Origin: a virus
Reading direction: 5' to 3' (one strand)
DNA: 64,000 bases
IMG/VR virus record: IMGVR_UViG_3300042449_000993
Location: 1 to 64,000 of that record
This document shows positions 1 to 7,514 of this stretch, in pieces. Every line of letters starts with the position of its first letter. The first letter of the stretch is position 1. The notes under the pieces were generated by a model that was given only the letters and a program-made list of their open reading frames with translations, ran no database searches and was not told where the DNA came from. Both the position numbers and the translations under genes were made by a program.

Positions 1-1
1 G

Positions 2-1243
2 ACAGCCAAAGTAGATTATGAAGTTGGCATGTATAAGTTTGGTGTGTTGTATGCTGATAGCGAAAGAACAACAGACGGTAGTCGTTGGAGAAATCGCAGT
101 TCAACAGCAGCACCAACAACTAATCTTACTGGATTCTTATCAACTAATGTAAGCAAGAACTATGGTTATGATCTTGGCTTCAAGTTGAATACAGAGTTAG
201 CCGATGCTTATTATGGTGCTACAAAGGCACTATCGCCACCAAGAGTGGAGCAATCATTGACAGAAGATTATAGTGTTGATGAAAAGGTTGCTGCTGCTTA
301 TGGTATGATGAAGTATAAGGCAGATAAACTCAATGTGATTGCTGGCGTTCGTGTAGAAAATACAAAGGACGTTGGTAGCGCACCAGTTTATAATACTGTA
401 ACAGGTCGTATCACTAGCCAAGTTGGTGAAAAGGATTACACAAATGTATTCCCTAATCTAACAGTTCGCTATGACTATAATGACAATCTAGTTGGTCGTT
501 TCGCATTGACTCGCAGTCTAGCAAGACCAAACTTTGATGACATTGTTCCAAGAGCAGTTGAAAGTCAAGAAGGAACACAACTAGTTGTTACAACTGGTAA
601 TCCTGACTTGAATCCAACACTATCAAACAATGTTGATATGTCAGTTGAATATTATTTCGGTGATATTGGTTTAGCCAGCGTAAGTGTGTTCTATAAAGAC
701 CTCAAAGACTATAACTATGTCTTGAGAACAAATGGAACATACATTGGCAATCCAGCAGTCCTAGTGCGTCCAGAAAACGCACCAAAGGGTGAGATCACTG
801 GCGTTGAAGTAAGTTATCAACAACAACTTGATAATGGTCTAGGTGTATTTGCGAACTACACAATCGCTGACGCAAGCATTGATGTTGGTCGTAACTATGC
901 TGGTCGTAGTAAGTTCCCACTTCCAGGACAAAGTGATTACACTGGTAACATTGCTGTGTTCTACGAAAAGGGTAAGATTAGCGCAAGACTTTCATACACG
1001 GATCGTGGTGAGTTCTTGAACGAAATCAATGCCGACGATGGCGCACTTGATCTATACTGGGACGGTCGCGGTCAGTTAGACTTTACTGGTGGTTACAAAG
1101 TCAACAAACAAACTGAACTTGTAATTGAAGCCAAGAATCTAACTAACAGTGCTGGCGTTCGTTACTATGGATCCAAATCTCGTGTCTATGAATATGAGAA
1201 GTTTGGATACAGCATCTATCTGGGTGCGAAATATAGAATGTGA
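2..1243 (+). CDS. TonB-dependent receptor, C-terminal part (5' end outside window)
   Basis: The frame is open from base 2, so this is the 3' end of a longer gene; the methionine codon at 29 is probably internal. The ~413 visible residues are alternating aromatic/polar beta-strands of a TonB-dependent outer-membrane barrel, with the conserved stretch FPNLTVRYDYNDNLVGRF, then SLARPNFDDIVPR and a GNPDLNPTLSNN segment, as in the Caulobacter/Sphingomonas-type receptor family. The last strand ends YSIYLGAKYRM; the terminal residue is Met rather than the usual Phe. Plug and TonB box would lie upstream of the window. Such receptors import siderophores or glycans and also serve as phage receptors. Finding one in a phage is unusual. 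Family call is firm; substrate unknown. Confidence 0.85.
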   Translation, partial: TAKVDYEVGMYKFGVLYADSERTTDGSRWRNRSSTAAPTTNLTGFLSTNVSKNYGYDLGFKLNTELADAYYGATKALSPPRVEQSLTEDYSVDEKVAAAYGMMKYKADKLNVIAGVRVENTKDVGSAPVYNTVTGRITSQVGEKDYTNVFPNLTVRYDYNDNLVGRFALTRSLARPNFDDIVPRAVESQEGTQLVVTTGNPDLNPTLSNNVDMSVEYYFGDIGLASVSVFYKDLKDYNYVLRTNGTYIGNPAVLVRPENAPKGEITGVEVSYQQQLDNGLGVFANYTIADASIDVGRNYAGRSKFPLPGQSDYTGNIAVFYEKGKISARLSYTDRGEFLNEINADDGALDLYWDGRGQLDFTGGYKVNKQTELVIEAKNLTNSAGVRYYGSKSRVYEYEKFGYSIYLGAKYRM

Positions 1244-1252
1244 GGTTGAGCG

Positions 1253-1279
1253 AAAAGGGGACTTCGGTCCCCTTTTTCT
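1253..1279 (+). terminator. Rho-independent terminator with TTCG tetraloop
   Basis: Ten-bp stem AAAAGGGGAC/GTCCCCTTTT around a TTCG loop, followed by more T. It ends the TonB receptor transcript. The same GGGGAC-TTCG-GTCCCC core recurs at 25612 and 37898. Confidence 0.9.
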
Positions 1280-1286
1280 TATCTGA

Positions 1287-1332
1287 CGTAAGTTATTGAT
1301 TTTATTCAGGTTTTCGTAAGTTATTGATTTTA
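1287..1332 (+). repeat. Tandem upstream promoter box, two copies
   Basis: CGTAAGTTATTGATTTTA occurs at 1287-1304 and identically at 1315-1332, 28 bp apart. Related copies occur at 1651, 4461, 4498, 7314 and 24174. The copy nearest each promoter ends about 15 bp before the -35 hexamer, with a T-rich tract between. This looks like an activator site or extended UP element; no protein can be assigned. Confidence 0.7.
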
Positions 1333-1347
1333 CAAGGTTTTTTTCTA

Positions 1348-1375
1348 TTGCGTTTTTCGAGAATTCTTGTAGAAT
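1348..1375 (+). promoter_or_regulatory. Sigma70-like promoter (TTGCGT-16-TAGAAT)
   Basis: -35 TTGCGT at 1348-1353 and -10 TAGAAT at 1370-1375. The -10 ends seven bases before the ATG at 1383, so the predicted transcript would start at or next to the start codon (leaderless). Confidence 0.75.
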
Positions 1376-1382
1376 ACACATT

Positions 1383-1598
1383 ATGAAAGCATATTACGAA
1401 GTTTACGAAAACGCCCGAGTCAACCACCCGATTACAGGAGCGCGAGTCAACGGGAACAAATTAATACTCACGACCAAGAGCCGCACGAAGGCACTAGACC
1501 TATACGCTAAAAACGAAAGGGCGAGGTGGGTAGAGGAGATCACCACCGACAGCGACGGCTGCGAGACGACCGATATTATCACGGGACCTTACGCATAA
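1383..1598 (+). CDS. Small hypothetical protein, probably leaderless
   Basis: A 71-residue soluble protein, not recognised. It is polar with aromatics near the N-terminus (MKAYYEVYENARV), has a central NGNKLILTTKSRTKALDLY segment, and an acidic C-terminus containing one Cys. There is no Shine-Dalgarno sequence: the -10 hexamer sits where it would be. Codons are richer in C and G at third positions than in the structural genes. It shares its promoter module with 1719-1952 and 4565-4942, which suggests coordinated early expression and a possible host-directed role (inference only). Confidence 0.7.
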   Translation: MKAYYEVYENARVNHPITGARVNGNKLILTTKSRTKALDLYAKNERARWVEEITTDSDGCETTDIITGPYA

Positions 1599-1611
1599 GG
1601 GTAGAAACTGC

Positions 1612-1644
1612 GCCTCTCGTCGGGCTTCTCGCTCGGCGAGAGGC
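1612..1644 (+). terminator. Strong GC hairpin, possible terminator
   Basis: GCCTCTCG/CGAGAGGC pair around a 17-base loop just after the stop at 1598. There is no T-run, so intrinsic termination is uncertain; it may protect the mRNA 3' end. Confidence 0.45.
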
Positions 1645-1650
1645 AATACC

Positions 1651-1711
1651 ATAAGTTGTTGATTTTACAAGATTTTTTACTATTGCGTTTTTAGCAAAAA
1701 GAGTACATAAT
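1651..1711 (+). promoter_or_regulatory. Promoter module: upstream box plus TTGCGT-17-CATAAT
   Basis: Upstream box ATAAGTTGTTGATTTTA at 1651-1667, T-rich tract, -35 TTGCGT at 1683-1688, 17-bp spacer, -10 CATAAT at 1706-1711. The -10 ends seven bases before the ATG at 1719, again implying a leaderless mRNA. Confidence 0.75.
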
Positions 1712-1718
1712 TGAGTTT

Positions 1719-1952
1719 ATGAAAATCGAAAACACCGACGCGCAGGTTAAGGCGCAACTCATTCAAGCAATTCAAGTTTACAAGGACGAAGCCATCAATT
1801 TAGGTTTCGACTACCCCACTCAGCCTATAGAGGAAGCGGACAGCGCCGACCTCATTTTACTTTATACGGATCTTGTGGATTTTATCGCGTATAACGCAGG
1901 ATTCAACGCCGCAATTCACGGCGAAGAATTAGAAACTTTCACGACTCATTAA
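1719..1952 (+). CDS. Small acidic hypothetical protein, probably leaderless
   Basis: A 77-residue acidic protein with predicted helical character (QLIQAIQVYKDEAINLGF and ADLILLYTDLVDFIAYNAGF). No known motif is recognised. The start directly follows a sigma70-like -10 at the spacing expected for a transcription start, and no ribosome binding site is visible. Codons are C/G-ending more often than in the tail genes, as in its upstream neighbour. A helix-rich acidic early phage protein could bind a host protein, but this is conjecture. Confidence 0.7.
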   Translation: MKIENTDAQVKAQLIQAIQVYKDEAINLGFDYPTQPIEEADSADLILLYTDLVDFIAYNAGFNAAIHGEELETFTTH

Positions 1953-1997
1953 TAAGTAAGGGTTGATTTCTTAAATTTGCGAGAGTAAGATATAGTT

Positions 1998-3101
1998 ATG
2001 GCAAAGTTCATACCAAAGGTTGTTCCCGAACCCACCTGGGAAAAGCGCACTGAACCATGCAAGCAGTATGATCTGATTCATGCTTTTCAGTGGTACAATC
2101 ACAATAAAGAGTCTCGTGATGCTCGTAAGTATCTGATCGAGTATCTTACCAAGAACAACGAGATCACTGCTTTGCAAAAGCAAGCAGCAGATTCTCTCAA
2201 TCTGTCTTGGAACATCGTCGATGGCTGGTTGGCGCGATGCCTCAGTCGTGGTGCATGGATTCCTGATACTGTATATGCAAACTTCAAGGAGCGCATGAAT
2301 GTCTTCCGAGAACGATTGGACAAGATTGTCGTCGAGAAAGGTCTTGCCACGACAGTCGTTGCCGATACTAGCAATGTCATCTCGATTCAAGAGCGAGTCC
2401 AAGGAAAAGTTGACTATTTCATTATGGAACTCGAAGGTAAGTTCGACGACGTTTGGCATGAGCAAAGCGGAGAAGAATTTGTACCATACACCTGGATGGT
2501 CGAGAACGAAGTAAAGCCGATGCATGCTTCGAAGATTGCAGAATACTTCAAGCAACGCACAGCCGAGTGGATTGCGATTATCGAGTCCAAGGATGAGTAC
2601 GTGAAGGAATCATATCCTCGTCCTCGCAAAGAGATGATTGAGGCTGCGAAATTCTTCGGTCTCGTTGCGACCGACGCTGAGAAACTCGCCTCCAACAAGG
2701 CTGCTGCTCGTAAGCCACGCAAGAAGAAGCCAGTGTCCTTCGACAAGAAGGTCAAGAACCTCAAGTTCAAGAAAGACGATATCGACAACAAGTTGGTCTC
2801 GATCGATCCTGTAAAGATCGTTGGAGCCGAAAAGTTATGGATCTATAACGTTAAGACGCGCAAACTGGGAGTCTATGTGGCTCTGGACGGTGCTGGTTTG
2901 GACGTTAAGGGTTCAGCGATTCAAAACTATAAATATGGTGAGTCGGTGAGTAAAACTCTCCGAAAGCCGAAGGACGTTCTATCTCGGGTTCTCGATGGTG
3001 GAAAGGTTGTATTGCGTAAGGTGATGGGCGAGATTAATTCGAAGCCACAAGAACTGAACGGTCGAATCAACAAGGATACAATCCTACTTCGAGTGGAGTA
3101 A
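1998..3101 (+). CDS. Conserved phage protein of unknown function
   Basis: A 367-residue protein not assigned to a family. The N-terminal half is charged and helical (to about residue 235), followed by a basic Lys/Arg/Ala linker (about 230-265, including RKPRKKKP). A compact C-terminal beta-rich domain contains LWIYNVKTRKLGVYVALDG and SVSKTLRKPKDVLSRVLDGG. The basic linker suggests nucleic-acid contact. It is followed one base later by the metallopeptidase gene, so the two are likely co-transcribed. Start ATG is preceded by GAGAG. Confidence 0.7.
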   Translation: MAKFIPKVVPEPTWEKRTEPCKQYDLIHAFQWYNHNKESRDARKYLIEYLTKNNEITALQKQAADSLNLSWNIVDGWLARCLSRGAWIPDTVYANFKERMNVFRERLDKIVVEKGLATTVVADTSNVISIQERVQGKVDYFIMELEGKFDDVWHEQSGEEFVPYTWMVENEVKPMHASKIAEYFKQRTAEWIAIIESKDEYVKESYPRPRKEMIEAAKFFGLVATDAEKLASNKAAARKPRKKKPVSFDKKVKNLKFKKDDIDNKLVSIDPVKIVGAEKLWIYNVKTRKLGVYVALDGAGLDVKGSAIQNYKYGESVSKTLRKPKDVLSRVLDGGKVVLRKVMGEINSKPQELNGRINKDTILLRVE

Positions 3102-3102
3102 A

Positions 3103-3636
3103 ATGATTGCCATTACTAGCAATTATCTAAAGCGTTCCGATTCTGCCATGATTCGGAAGTATTCTAAATTTGTCCTCAATCGCATGGTTCGTCCATGTGT
3201 GCAAAAGAAATCCAAAATCACAATCAAGGTTCTTGGTGAGCAAGAAATTAAAGATGCTGCTGATCTTCTTGATCTGAAGAAGTATAAGGCATGGTGCACT
3301 TATGATGGTCTTGATGATGAAGGCAACAAGAAGTTTACTGTTGTTCTGAATTACAAACGTATCAATACACTCGGCAAAAAACCAATCACTCGCCTGAAAC
3401 AATTGCTCATTGATTTGGGTCATGAGTTGACTCACGTGAAGCAATATCTCAACAATGAAATGTTTGACTACAAGAGTGGTGAAGTGCGATATAAAGGTTT
3501 GGTGTTCGATGCCTCACATTACATGGATGAAGAAAAGTATTTTGAAAGTCCATGGGAAATTGAGGCATATGGGCGAGAGTTAGGTCTGTATAAGATCTTT
3601 TGTAATAAACTTAAAGAGGAGCGTTTGAGTAAGTAA
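3103..3636 (+). CDS. HExxH zinc metallopeptidase-like protein
   Basis: A 177-residue protein with a zincin motif GHELTHVKQ (His107, Glu108, His111) and a downstream candidate third ligand in SPWEIEAYGRE (Glu152 or Glu154). This arrangement resembles SprT/WSS1-like and other minimal phage metallopeptidases. The preceding region is basic and beta-strand rich. No signal peptide, so it should act in the cytoplasm, for example on host or phage proteins. It starts one base after the previous stop and is followed by an acidic small gene. Zinc binding is inferred from the motif; substrate unknown. Confidence 0.7.
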   Translation: MIAITSNYLKRSDSAMIRKYSKFVLNRMVRPCVQKKSKITIKVLGEQEIKDAADLLDLKKYKAWCTYDGLDDEGNKKFTVVLNYKRINTLGKKPITRLKQLLIDLGHELTHVKQYLNNEMFDYKSGEVRYKGLVFDASHYMDEEKYFESPWEIEAYGRELGLYKIFCNKLKEERLSK

Positions 3637-3638
3637 TC

Positions 3639-3830
3639 ATGGTCAAGAAGAAGCAGAATGAGTTCCACGAAAAACAATACAATCGGAACAGTGAAGGATT
3701 GAAGCAACGTCGTTTGAAAGATGAGTCACGTTGGAAGTTCAATCCGAATGATTCATATGAGTCTGACGAAGACGATCTCATGGAAGATGAAGATTGGTCT
3801 TATGATCGAGATTACGAAGAACGCAGATAA
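3639..3830 (+). CDS. Small highly charged hypothetical protein
   Basis: 63 residues. A basic N-terminal half (KKKQNEF, KQRRLKDESR) is followed by a strongly acidic tail (DEDDLMEDEDW), likely disordered. It lies between the metallopeptidase (2-base gap) and the sulfotransferase (3-base gap), so it belongs to the same operon. Function unknown; a partner or substrate of the metallopeptidase is possible but unsupported. Confidence 0.6.
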   Translation: MVKKKQNEFHEKQYNRNSEGLKQRRLKDESRWKFNPNDSYESDEDDLMEDEDWSYDRDYEERR

Positions 3831-3833
3831 GAA

Positions 3834-4457
3834 ATGATTATTTCTCGAAGCAGGGGATTTATCTTCTTGAAGATCCCCAAGACTGCATCAACCAGTTTAG
3901 GTCAGTTCATAATCAATAGCATACCGCATAGCGATGTTGATGCATTCTCTGGCACATATATGCCTTGTTATGATTTGCGAGGAAAGTTTAAAGAAATGAA
4001 TCCTCATGTGACTTTAGATGAATTGATTGTCAAAGATTTAATTAACAACAACGACATTGAAAATCTTAAGATTGTTGCGATGATGAGAAATCCAATTGAT
4101 CGATTTCTAAGTGCTGCTCATCATAAGTTTGTACTTGACACAAAAAGTCAATTCAGCACCTCATCAGATAATGAAGTTGCTCGAAAATATATTTTTGGGC
4201 AGAGAAATATTAAAAACGATTCTTTCTTTGCACCTCAAACCAAATGGATGTATCATAATGGTCGCAAGATTGTCAAGTTGTTCAAGTATCCTCAATTCTC
4301 AGAATTGTTCGCTGAATTGAAAATCGAAGAGACAGATCTTGGGTACAAGCACAACAGCGAGTTTCGAAAAAACAAAGAAGTCTCTTTGGATCAAGACCTT
4401 GAGAATCTACTCTCTGATTATTATAGAGAAGACATGGAAATATGGAATTCCCTGTGA
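3834..4457 (+). CDS. Sulfotransferase family protein
   Basis: A 207-residue protein of the PAPS-dependent sulfotransferase fold. The 5'-phosphosulfate loop is GFIFLKIPKTASTSL (residues 8-22) and the 3'-phosphate motif is IVAMMRNPIDRFLSA (80-94), spaced as in carbohydrate sulfotransferases. The protein would transfer sulfate from PAPS to a hydroxyl, usually on a sugar. It is cytoplasmic, with no membrane anchor. Last gene of the 1998-4457 operon. It could act with the glycosyltransferases of the 10867-24078 island; the acceptor is unknown. Confidence 0.8.
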   Translation: MIISRSRGFIFLKIPKTASTSLGQFIINSIPHSDVDAFSGTYMPCYDLRGKFKEMNPHVTLDELIVKDLINNNDIENLKIVAMMRNPIDRFLSAAHHKFVLDTKSQFSTSSDNEVARKYIFGQRNIKNDSFFAPQTKWMYHNGRKIVKLFKYPQFSELFAELKIEETDLGYKHNSEFRKNKEVSLDQDLENLLSDYYREDMEIWNSL

Positions 4458-4460
4458 TTC

Positions 4461-4558
4461 GTAAGTTATTGATTTTACTCACTTTTTTACCCCTGCCGTA
4501 AGTTGTTGATTCTATTAGAGTTTTTCCTATTGTGTTTTTAGGCTATCCGAGGCACAAT
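4461..4558 (+). promoter_or_regulatory. Promoter module with two upstream boxes and TTGTGT-17-CACAAT
   Basis: Upstream boxes GTAAGTTATTGATTTTA (4461-4477) and GTAAGTTGTTGATTCTA (4498-4514), then a T-rich stretch, -35 TTGTGT (4530-4535), 17-bp spacer and -10 CACAAT (4553-4558). The -10 ends six bases before the ATG at 4565. Confidence 0.7.
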
Positions 4559-4564
4559 AACAAT

Positions 4565-4942
4565 ATGGAAAGCAAATATACATACGACGAACGAATCGTC
4601 TCGGACCTCTACAAAGAGGCTTATGGGTCACGTCCTCGCGCAGACTTCTGGGCGAAGTGGGATAAAGGAACTGCTGACGAAAAGCAGATGGTTTGGGACT
4701 TTCTTATCGCCGAAGCCGAGTCTGAGGCTGAACGTGAGCGGCAAGAGCAACTCGCTGTTGAGAGGCATCTTGAGAGGATTGTGATTCCCAACATTCAGTC
4801 GTATCTGAATGATTGCAGTCGCGAGGATGCGATTCGCCATCTCCATGATACTTATGACACCAACGGTGACACCGAGTATCTCGAGTATCATCTCGGCGTG
4901 CGGTATGGTTATCTCTCTGGTTCTGTGAAGGTGGGTTACTAA
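4565..4942 (+). CDS. Hypothetical protein, probably leaderless
   Basis: 125 residues starting MESKYTYDERIVSDLYKEAY. The frame is open further upstream, but that sequence is the promoter itself, so the ATG at 4565 is chosen. The middle is a charged helix (AEAESEAERERQEQLAVERH) likely to form a coiled coil; the C-terminus is Tyr/Gly-rich. Its stop overlaps the next ATG (TAATG), starting a chain of overlapping small genes running to 7174. Function unknown. Confidence 0.65.
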   Translation: MESKYTYDERIVSDLYKEAYGSRPRADFWAKWDKGTADEKQMVWDFLIAEAESEAERERQEQLAVERHLERIVIPNIQSYLNDCSREDAIRHLHDTYDTNGDTEYLEYHLGVRYGYLSGSVKVGY

Positions 4943-5364
4943 TGGACGCTCAATTGATTCAAGAAATCAAGAACGAAATTCTCGGTCTTCAAGCAAAGTT
5001 GGATGAGATCACTGCTCGCAACACACCGAAGGTCATGCCTGAGTATGATCTGGATATTGCGCTGACAATGTATGCTGATCATTTGGTCAGAGACTATTAT
5101 CGTTTTGACAAGAGTGGTGTCGACCTCAGAGCAGAAAGTAAGTTTGAAATTGACTACAATCGTGGTCGCAAGTTTCTGAAGGTTGTTTCCAAGCATTATG
5201 GTTCTCGATCTGTTCATGGCTTCATTTGTGTTAAGGCGCATGACCAGTGGAAGGTTGGTGACATTCTGAAGGCTGCATCATGGGCTCAACCTGCGAAGAA
5301 TTTTGCTCGTGGCAATGTTCTGAATCCGAGTTCTTATGTCAATCATCGATGGACGGGTGCCTAA
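4942..5364 (+). CDS. Hypothetical protein with N-terminal helix
   Basis: 140 residues. An N-terminal amphipathic helix (LIQEIKNEILGLQAKLDEIT) is followed by a mixed alpha/beta region containing FEIDYNRGRKFLKVVSKHYGSRSVHGFICV. Not recognised. The stop TAA overlaps the ATG of the SWIM-finger gene, consistent with translational coupling. Confidence 0.65.
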   Translation: MDAQLIQEIKNEILGLQAKLDEITARNTPKVMPEYDLDIALTMYADHLVRDYYRFDKSGVDLRAESKFEIDYNRGRKFLKVVSKHYGSRSVHGFICVKAHDQWKVGDILKAASWAQPAKNFARGNVLNPSSYVNHRWTGA

Positions 5365-5774
5365 TGTCAGTGAATGTTCCTAAAATTGGTTCGCGTGTTC
5401 GTGTCACGACGATGTATCCGAACACAGTGGTATATCGCAATAGTGACAATGGCTATGTGACATACACTCGTGAGGGTGTGGTTGTTCCGTCAATCTTCCG
5501 CGATCCGTTCATGTTCGCTGTTGAGACTGGTGCGCCTGATCATCCTGTGAGTGAGTTCAATGCGAAGTCACAGCATGTTGTGAAGATTGAGTACATTGTT
5601 GGTGGTGCGCAGCAAGTTGCGACTGACAACAAGGCATGGAAGGTCAAGAGCACAGACGGCAAGAAAATCTATCTTGTTCAGCGTGTGAATGGTAAGTTTA
5701 GTTGCACCTGTACTGGCTTTGAGTTCCGCAAGGACTGTAAGCATATTGGTGCTGTGGCGAAAAAGGTTGCGTGA
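5364..5774 (+). CDS. SWIM zinc-finger protein
   Basis: 136 residues; the start MSVNVPKIG overlaps the previous stop (TAATG) and is preferred over an upstream in-frame codon. The C-terminus carries CTC-x8-CKH (Cys114, Cys116, Cys125, His127), the CxCxnCxH pattern of SWIM fingers that bind DNA or proteins. The N-terminal ~100 residues are beta-rich and resemble small phage proteins of unknown role. Likely a nucleic-acid-associated early protein. Confidence 0.75.
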   Translation: MSVNVPKIGSRVRVTTMYPNTVVYRNSDNGYVTYTREGVVVPSIFRDPFMFAVETGAPDHPVSEFNAKSQHVVKIEYIVGGAQQVATDNKAWKVKSTDGKKIYLVQRVNGKFSCTCTGFEFRKDCKHIGAVAKKVA

Positions 5775-6133
5775 TGTCATATCAATCTGCATTGACGGCT
5801 GCTGGCGCAAACGTGATTGCGTTTGAACACTTTGGTGATTGGCAAGGCTCATGGGTTGCTCTTGTTGAGTATCGTGGTGAGCGTGGTTGGGTGCAAGGTT
5901 CATTTGGCTCTTGCGATCACTGCGATGCATTTGAAGCAGAGTTTGGTTGGGATGCTGCAGAGGAAGCCGACTACCAAACACGTCTTGCTTCTTTCGGCGA
6001 ATCGTATTTGGGTGGACTTCAAACAACTGAATCGATTCTTGCAGAACATGCGCCGAATGCGCATTGGGATGAAGATGCAGACAACATTGTGTTTTGGGTT
6101 CGTGAGACCGCACAGACTTATCGGGTGGTATGA
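5774..6133 (+). CDS. Hypothetical protein
   Basis: 119 residues; ATG overlaps the stop of the SWIM gene (TGATG). It has a CDHCDAFEAEFGWD segment (one CxxC pair only, so a full zinc site is not evident) and an aromatic-rich N-terminal half (FGDWQGSWVALVEYRGERGW). Function unknown. Part of the coupled small-gene chain. Confidence 0.65.
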   Translation: MSYQSALTAAGANVIAFEHFGDWQGSWVALVEYRGERGWVQGSFGSCDHCDAFEAEFGWDAAEEADYQTRLASFGESYLGGLQTTESILAEHAPNAHWDEDADNIVFWVRETAQTYRVV

Positions 6134-6348
6134 TGAACGAACGAATCAAACAACTTGCTGAACAGGCTGGAATCACGACCAATTTGGATACTGATTATTT
6201 TGAAAAAGACAGTAACAAATGGGTTGACTATTATTCAGACAAGTTTGCCGAGTTGATTGTTCGGGAATGTATTGATGTTGTATCTCAATGCAATCTCGTA
6301 GGTGTTGATCCTATAGCACATATCAAAGTTCATTTTGGAGTAAAATAA
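6133..6348 (+). CDS. Small conserved phage protein
   Basis: 71 residues, MNERIKQLAEQAG followed by FAELIVRECIDVV. This pattern is common in small proteins of many tailed phages, with no known function. ATG at 6133 is chosen because this family normally starts MNERIK; an ATG at 6130 is also possible. The stop overlaps the next start (TAATG). Confidence 0.7.
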   Translation: MNERIKQLAEQAGITTNLDTDYFEKDSNKWVDYYSDKFAELIVRECIDVVSQCNLVGVDPIAHIKVHFGVK

Positions 6349-6584
6349 TGAGCGAACACGGTCATTGTCCAAACTGCAATGCTGATCTTGATGGTGGTTC
6401 TATTTGGGAACACTTCTTCAAGGAAACTGGAGATGAGCGAGAAGCAACAAGAATTGCTGACATGTATGGTGCAACTCGTGAACGTGGAAGGTTTGGTCGC
6501 GCAATTGGACTATACGATCGCGATCAAGACCGAACTGTTGCTTGGAAGTGTCCTGATTGTGAACATGTATGGGAGAGAACATGA
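6348..6584 (+). CDS. Zinc-ribbon hypothetical protein
   Basis: 78 residues with CPNC near the N-terminus (residues 7-10) and CPDC near the C-terminus, a two-knuckle zinc-ribbon arrangement separated by a charged helix and RERGRFGRAIGLYDRD. Likely binds one zinc; may contact nucleic acid or protein. ATGA overlap with the next gene. Confidence 0.65.
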   Translation: MSEHGHCPNCNADLDGGSIWEHFFKETGDEREATRIADMYGATRERGRFGRAIGLYDRDQDRTVAWKCPDCEHVWERT

Positions 6585-6844
6585 CAGAAGCATATGTAGA
6601 TGAGAATGGTCGAATTCGAATAAAGTTTGATCGATTAGAAATGGAAACGCAGATCATGTCTTGCTGGAACGTTACATCAGATCTTAAAGATCTGACTGAA
6701 GGTGTTTTAGAATATGACATGAGTCCAGATCAAATAGCGAATGCATTGATGGGAATGCAAGAACTATATGAAATTCGATTTGACAAACTTTTTAGAATAT
6801 TTGAACAACTGGTGAATCAACATGGCAAAACTCTCGATCAGTAA
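6581..6844 (+). CDS. Hypothetical acidic protein
   Basis: 87 residues from the ATG that overlaps the previous stop (ATGA), preferred over an in-frame ATG upstream. Beta-rich start (YVDENGRIRIKFDRLEM), then two helices. No motif recognised. It overlaps the start of the following gene by 23 bases. Confidence 0.6.
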   Translation: MTEAYVDENGRIRIKFDRLEMETQIMSCWNVTSDLKDLTEGVLEYDMSPDQIANALMGMQELYEIRFDKLFRIFEQLVNQHGKTLDQ

Positions 6845-7025
6845 ACCGCAATGCTTCACTGAGTATCAGTGGAAGTTGTATCAAGTGGAATTACAAACAG
6901 TCAAGAATAGTAAAGTGCTTGATATTTGTTTCGATTGTACGGTAGAATATCAAAGCAAGATGCGTAAGGAAGGCAAGTGTCAATTTCCAATGAAGCGTCT
7001 AGACAAAGTGACTGAATACGCATGA
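6822..7025 (+). CDS. Small Cys-containing hypothetical protein
   Basis: 67 residues; contains CFDCTVEYQSKMRKEGKC, a CxxC with a following Cys that could be a metal or redox site. This short CxDCxxxYQ...G.C pattern occurs in many phage small proteins. Starts inside the previous gene and its stop overlaps the next ATG. Confidence 0.65.
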   Translation: MAKLSISKPQCFTEYQWKLYQVELQTVKNSKVLDICFDCTVEYQSKMRKEGKCQFPMKRLDKVTEYA

Positions 7026-7174
7026 TGCTCATTCCTATTGTTGATCTGGTGTTTCTTGCTGGAACAAGTTTTGCTGCCTTTGTCAATCGTGGAACATTGA
7101 TTGGTTGGATGTGCACATTCTTGGTTCTTTGGCAAGTTTGGAATTTGGTGAAATTTTATAGGCAACATCCTTGA
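7022..7174 (+). CDS. Small inner-membrane protein
   Basis: 50 residues (or 49 from the ATG at 7025). Two hydrophobic stretches, IPIVDLVFLAGTSFAAFV and LIGWMCTFLVLWQVW, suggest a two-pass membrane hairpin with a basic C-terminal end. The ATG overlaps the previous stop (ATGA). Last gene of the coupled chain before the tRNA island. The 170 bases after it hold only a small CCTCA/TGAGG hairpin at 7236-7251 before the next promoter. Confidence 0.55.
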   Translation: MMLIPIVDLVFLAGTSFAAFVNRGTLIGWMCTFLVLWQVWNLVKFYRQHP

Positions 7175-7313
7175 TTTATTTTGAATTGTACTATATACTA
7201 CACTGACAAAATATTTCCTGCGTGATTCGCGACGCCCTCATCTTCTTGAGGTAGGACAAGAGTCCCAAGGTGCTTATGAATTTCCCCTCCCGCACCGAAA
7301 ACTGCGAACTTTT

Positions 7314-7373
7314 TAAGGTGTTGATTTATAAAAGTTTTTAGTTGTTGTCTTTTGCAGCCTTGTACAGTAGAAT
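7314..7373 (+). promoter_or_regulatory. Promoter for the tRNA island (TTGTCT-17-TAGAAT)
   Basis: A degenerate upstream box (TAAGGTGTTGATTTA, 7314-7328), a T-rich tract, -35 TTGTCT (7345-7350), 17-bp spacer, -10 TAGAAT (7368-7373). It reads into the tRNA cluster starting 60 bases downstream. Confidence 0.7.
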
Positions 7374-7432
7374 ATATGTATAAGGTTGATGAGCGTCCTT
7401 CGCGATTGCTCTTGCTGTTTAAAAATATTATT

Positions 7433-7508
7433 GCCCACATAGCACAACTGGCAGTGCAGCGGTTTTGTAAACCGCAGGTTGGGAGTTCAAATCTCTCTGT
7501 GGGCACCA
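7433..7508 (+). tRNA. tRNA-Thr (TGT)
   Basis: Acceptor GCCCACA/TGTGGGC, anticodon loop TTTGTAA, T-loop TTCAAAT, encoded CCA. Confidence 0.95.
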
Positions 7509-7514
7509 AATTTT

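Noticed and set aside
1139-1381. Minus-strand 80-codon frame at the receptor end
   Set aside because: It crosses the terminator and the promoter boxes, and overlaps the end of the receptor gene.
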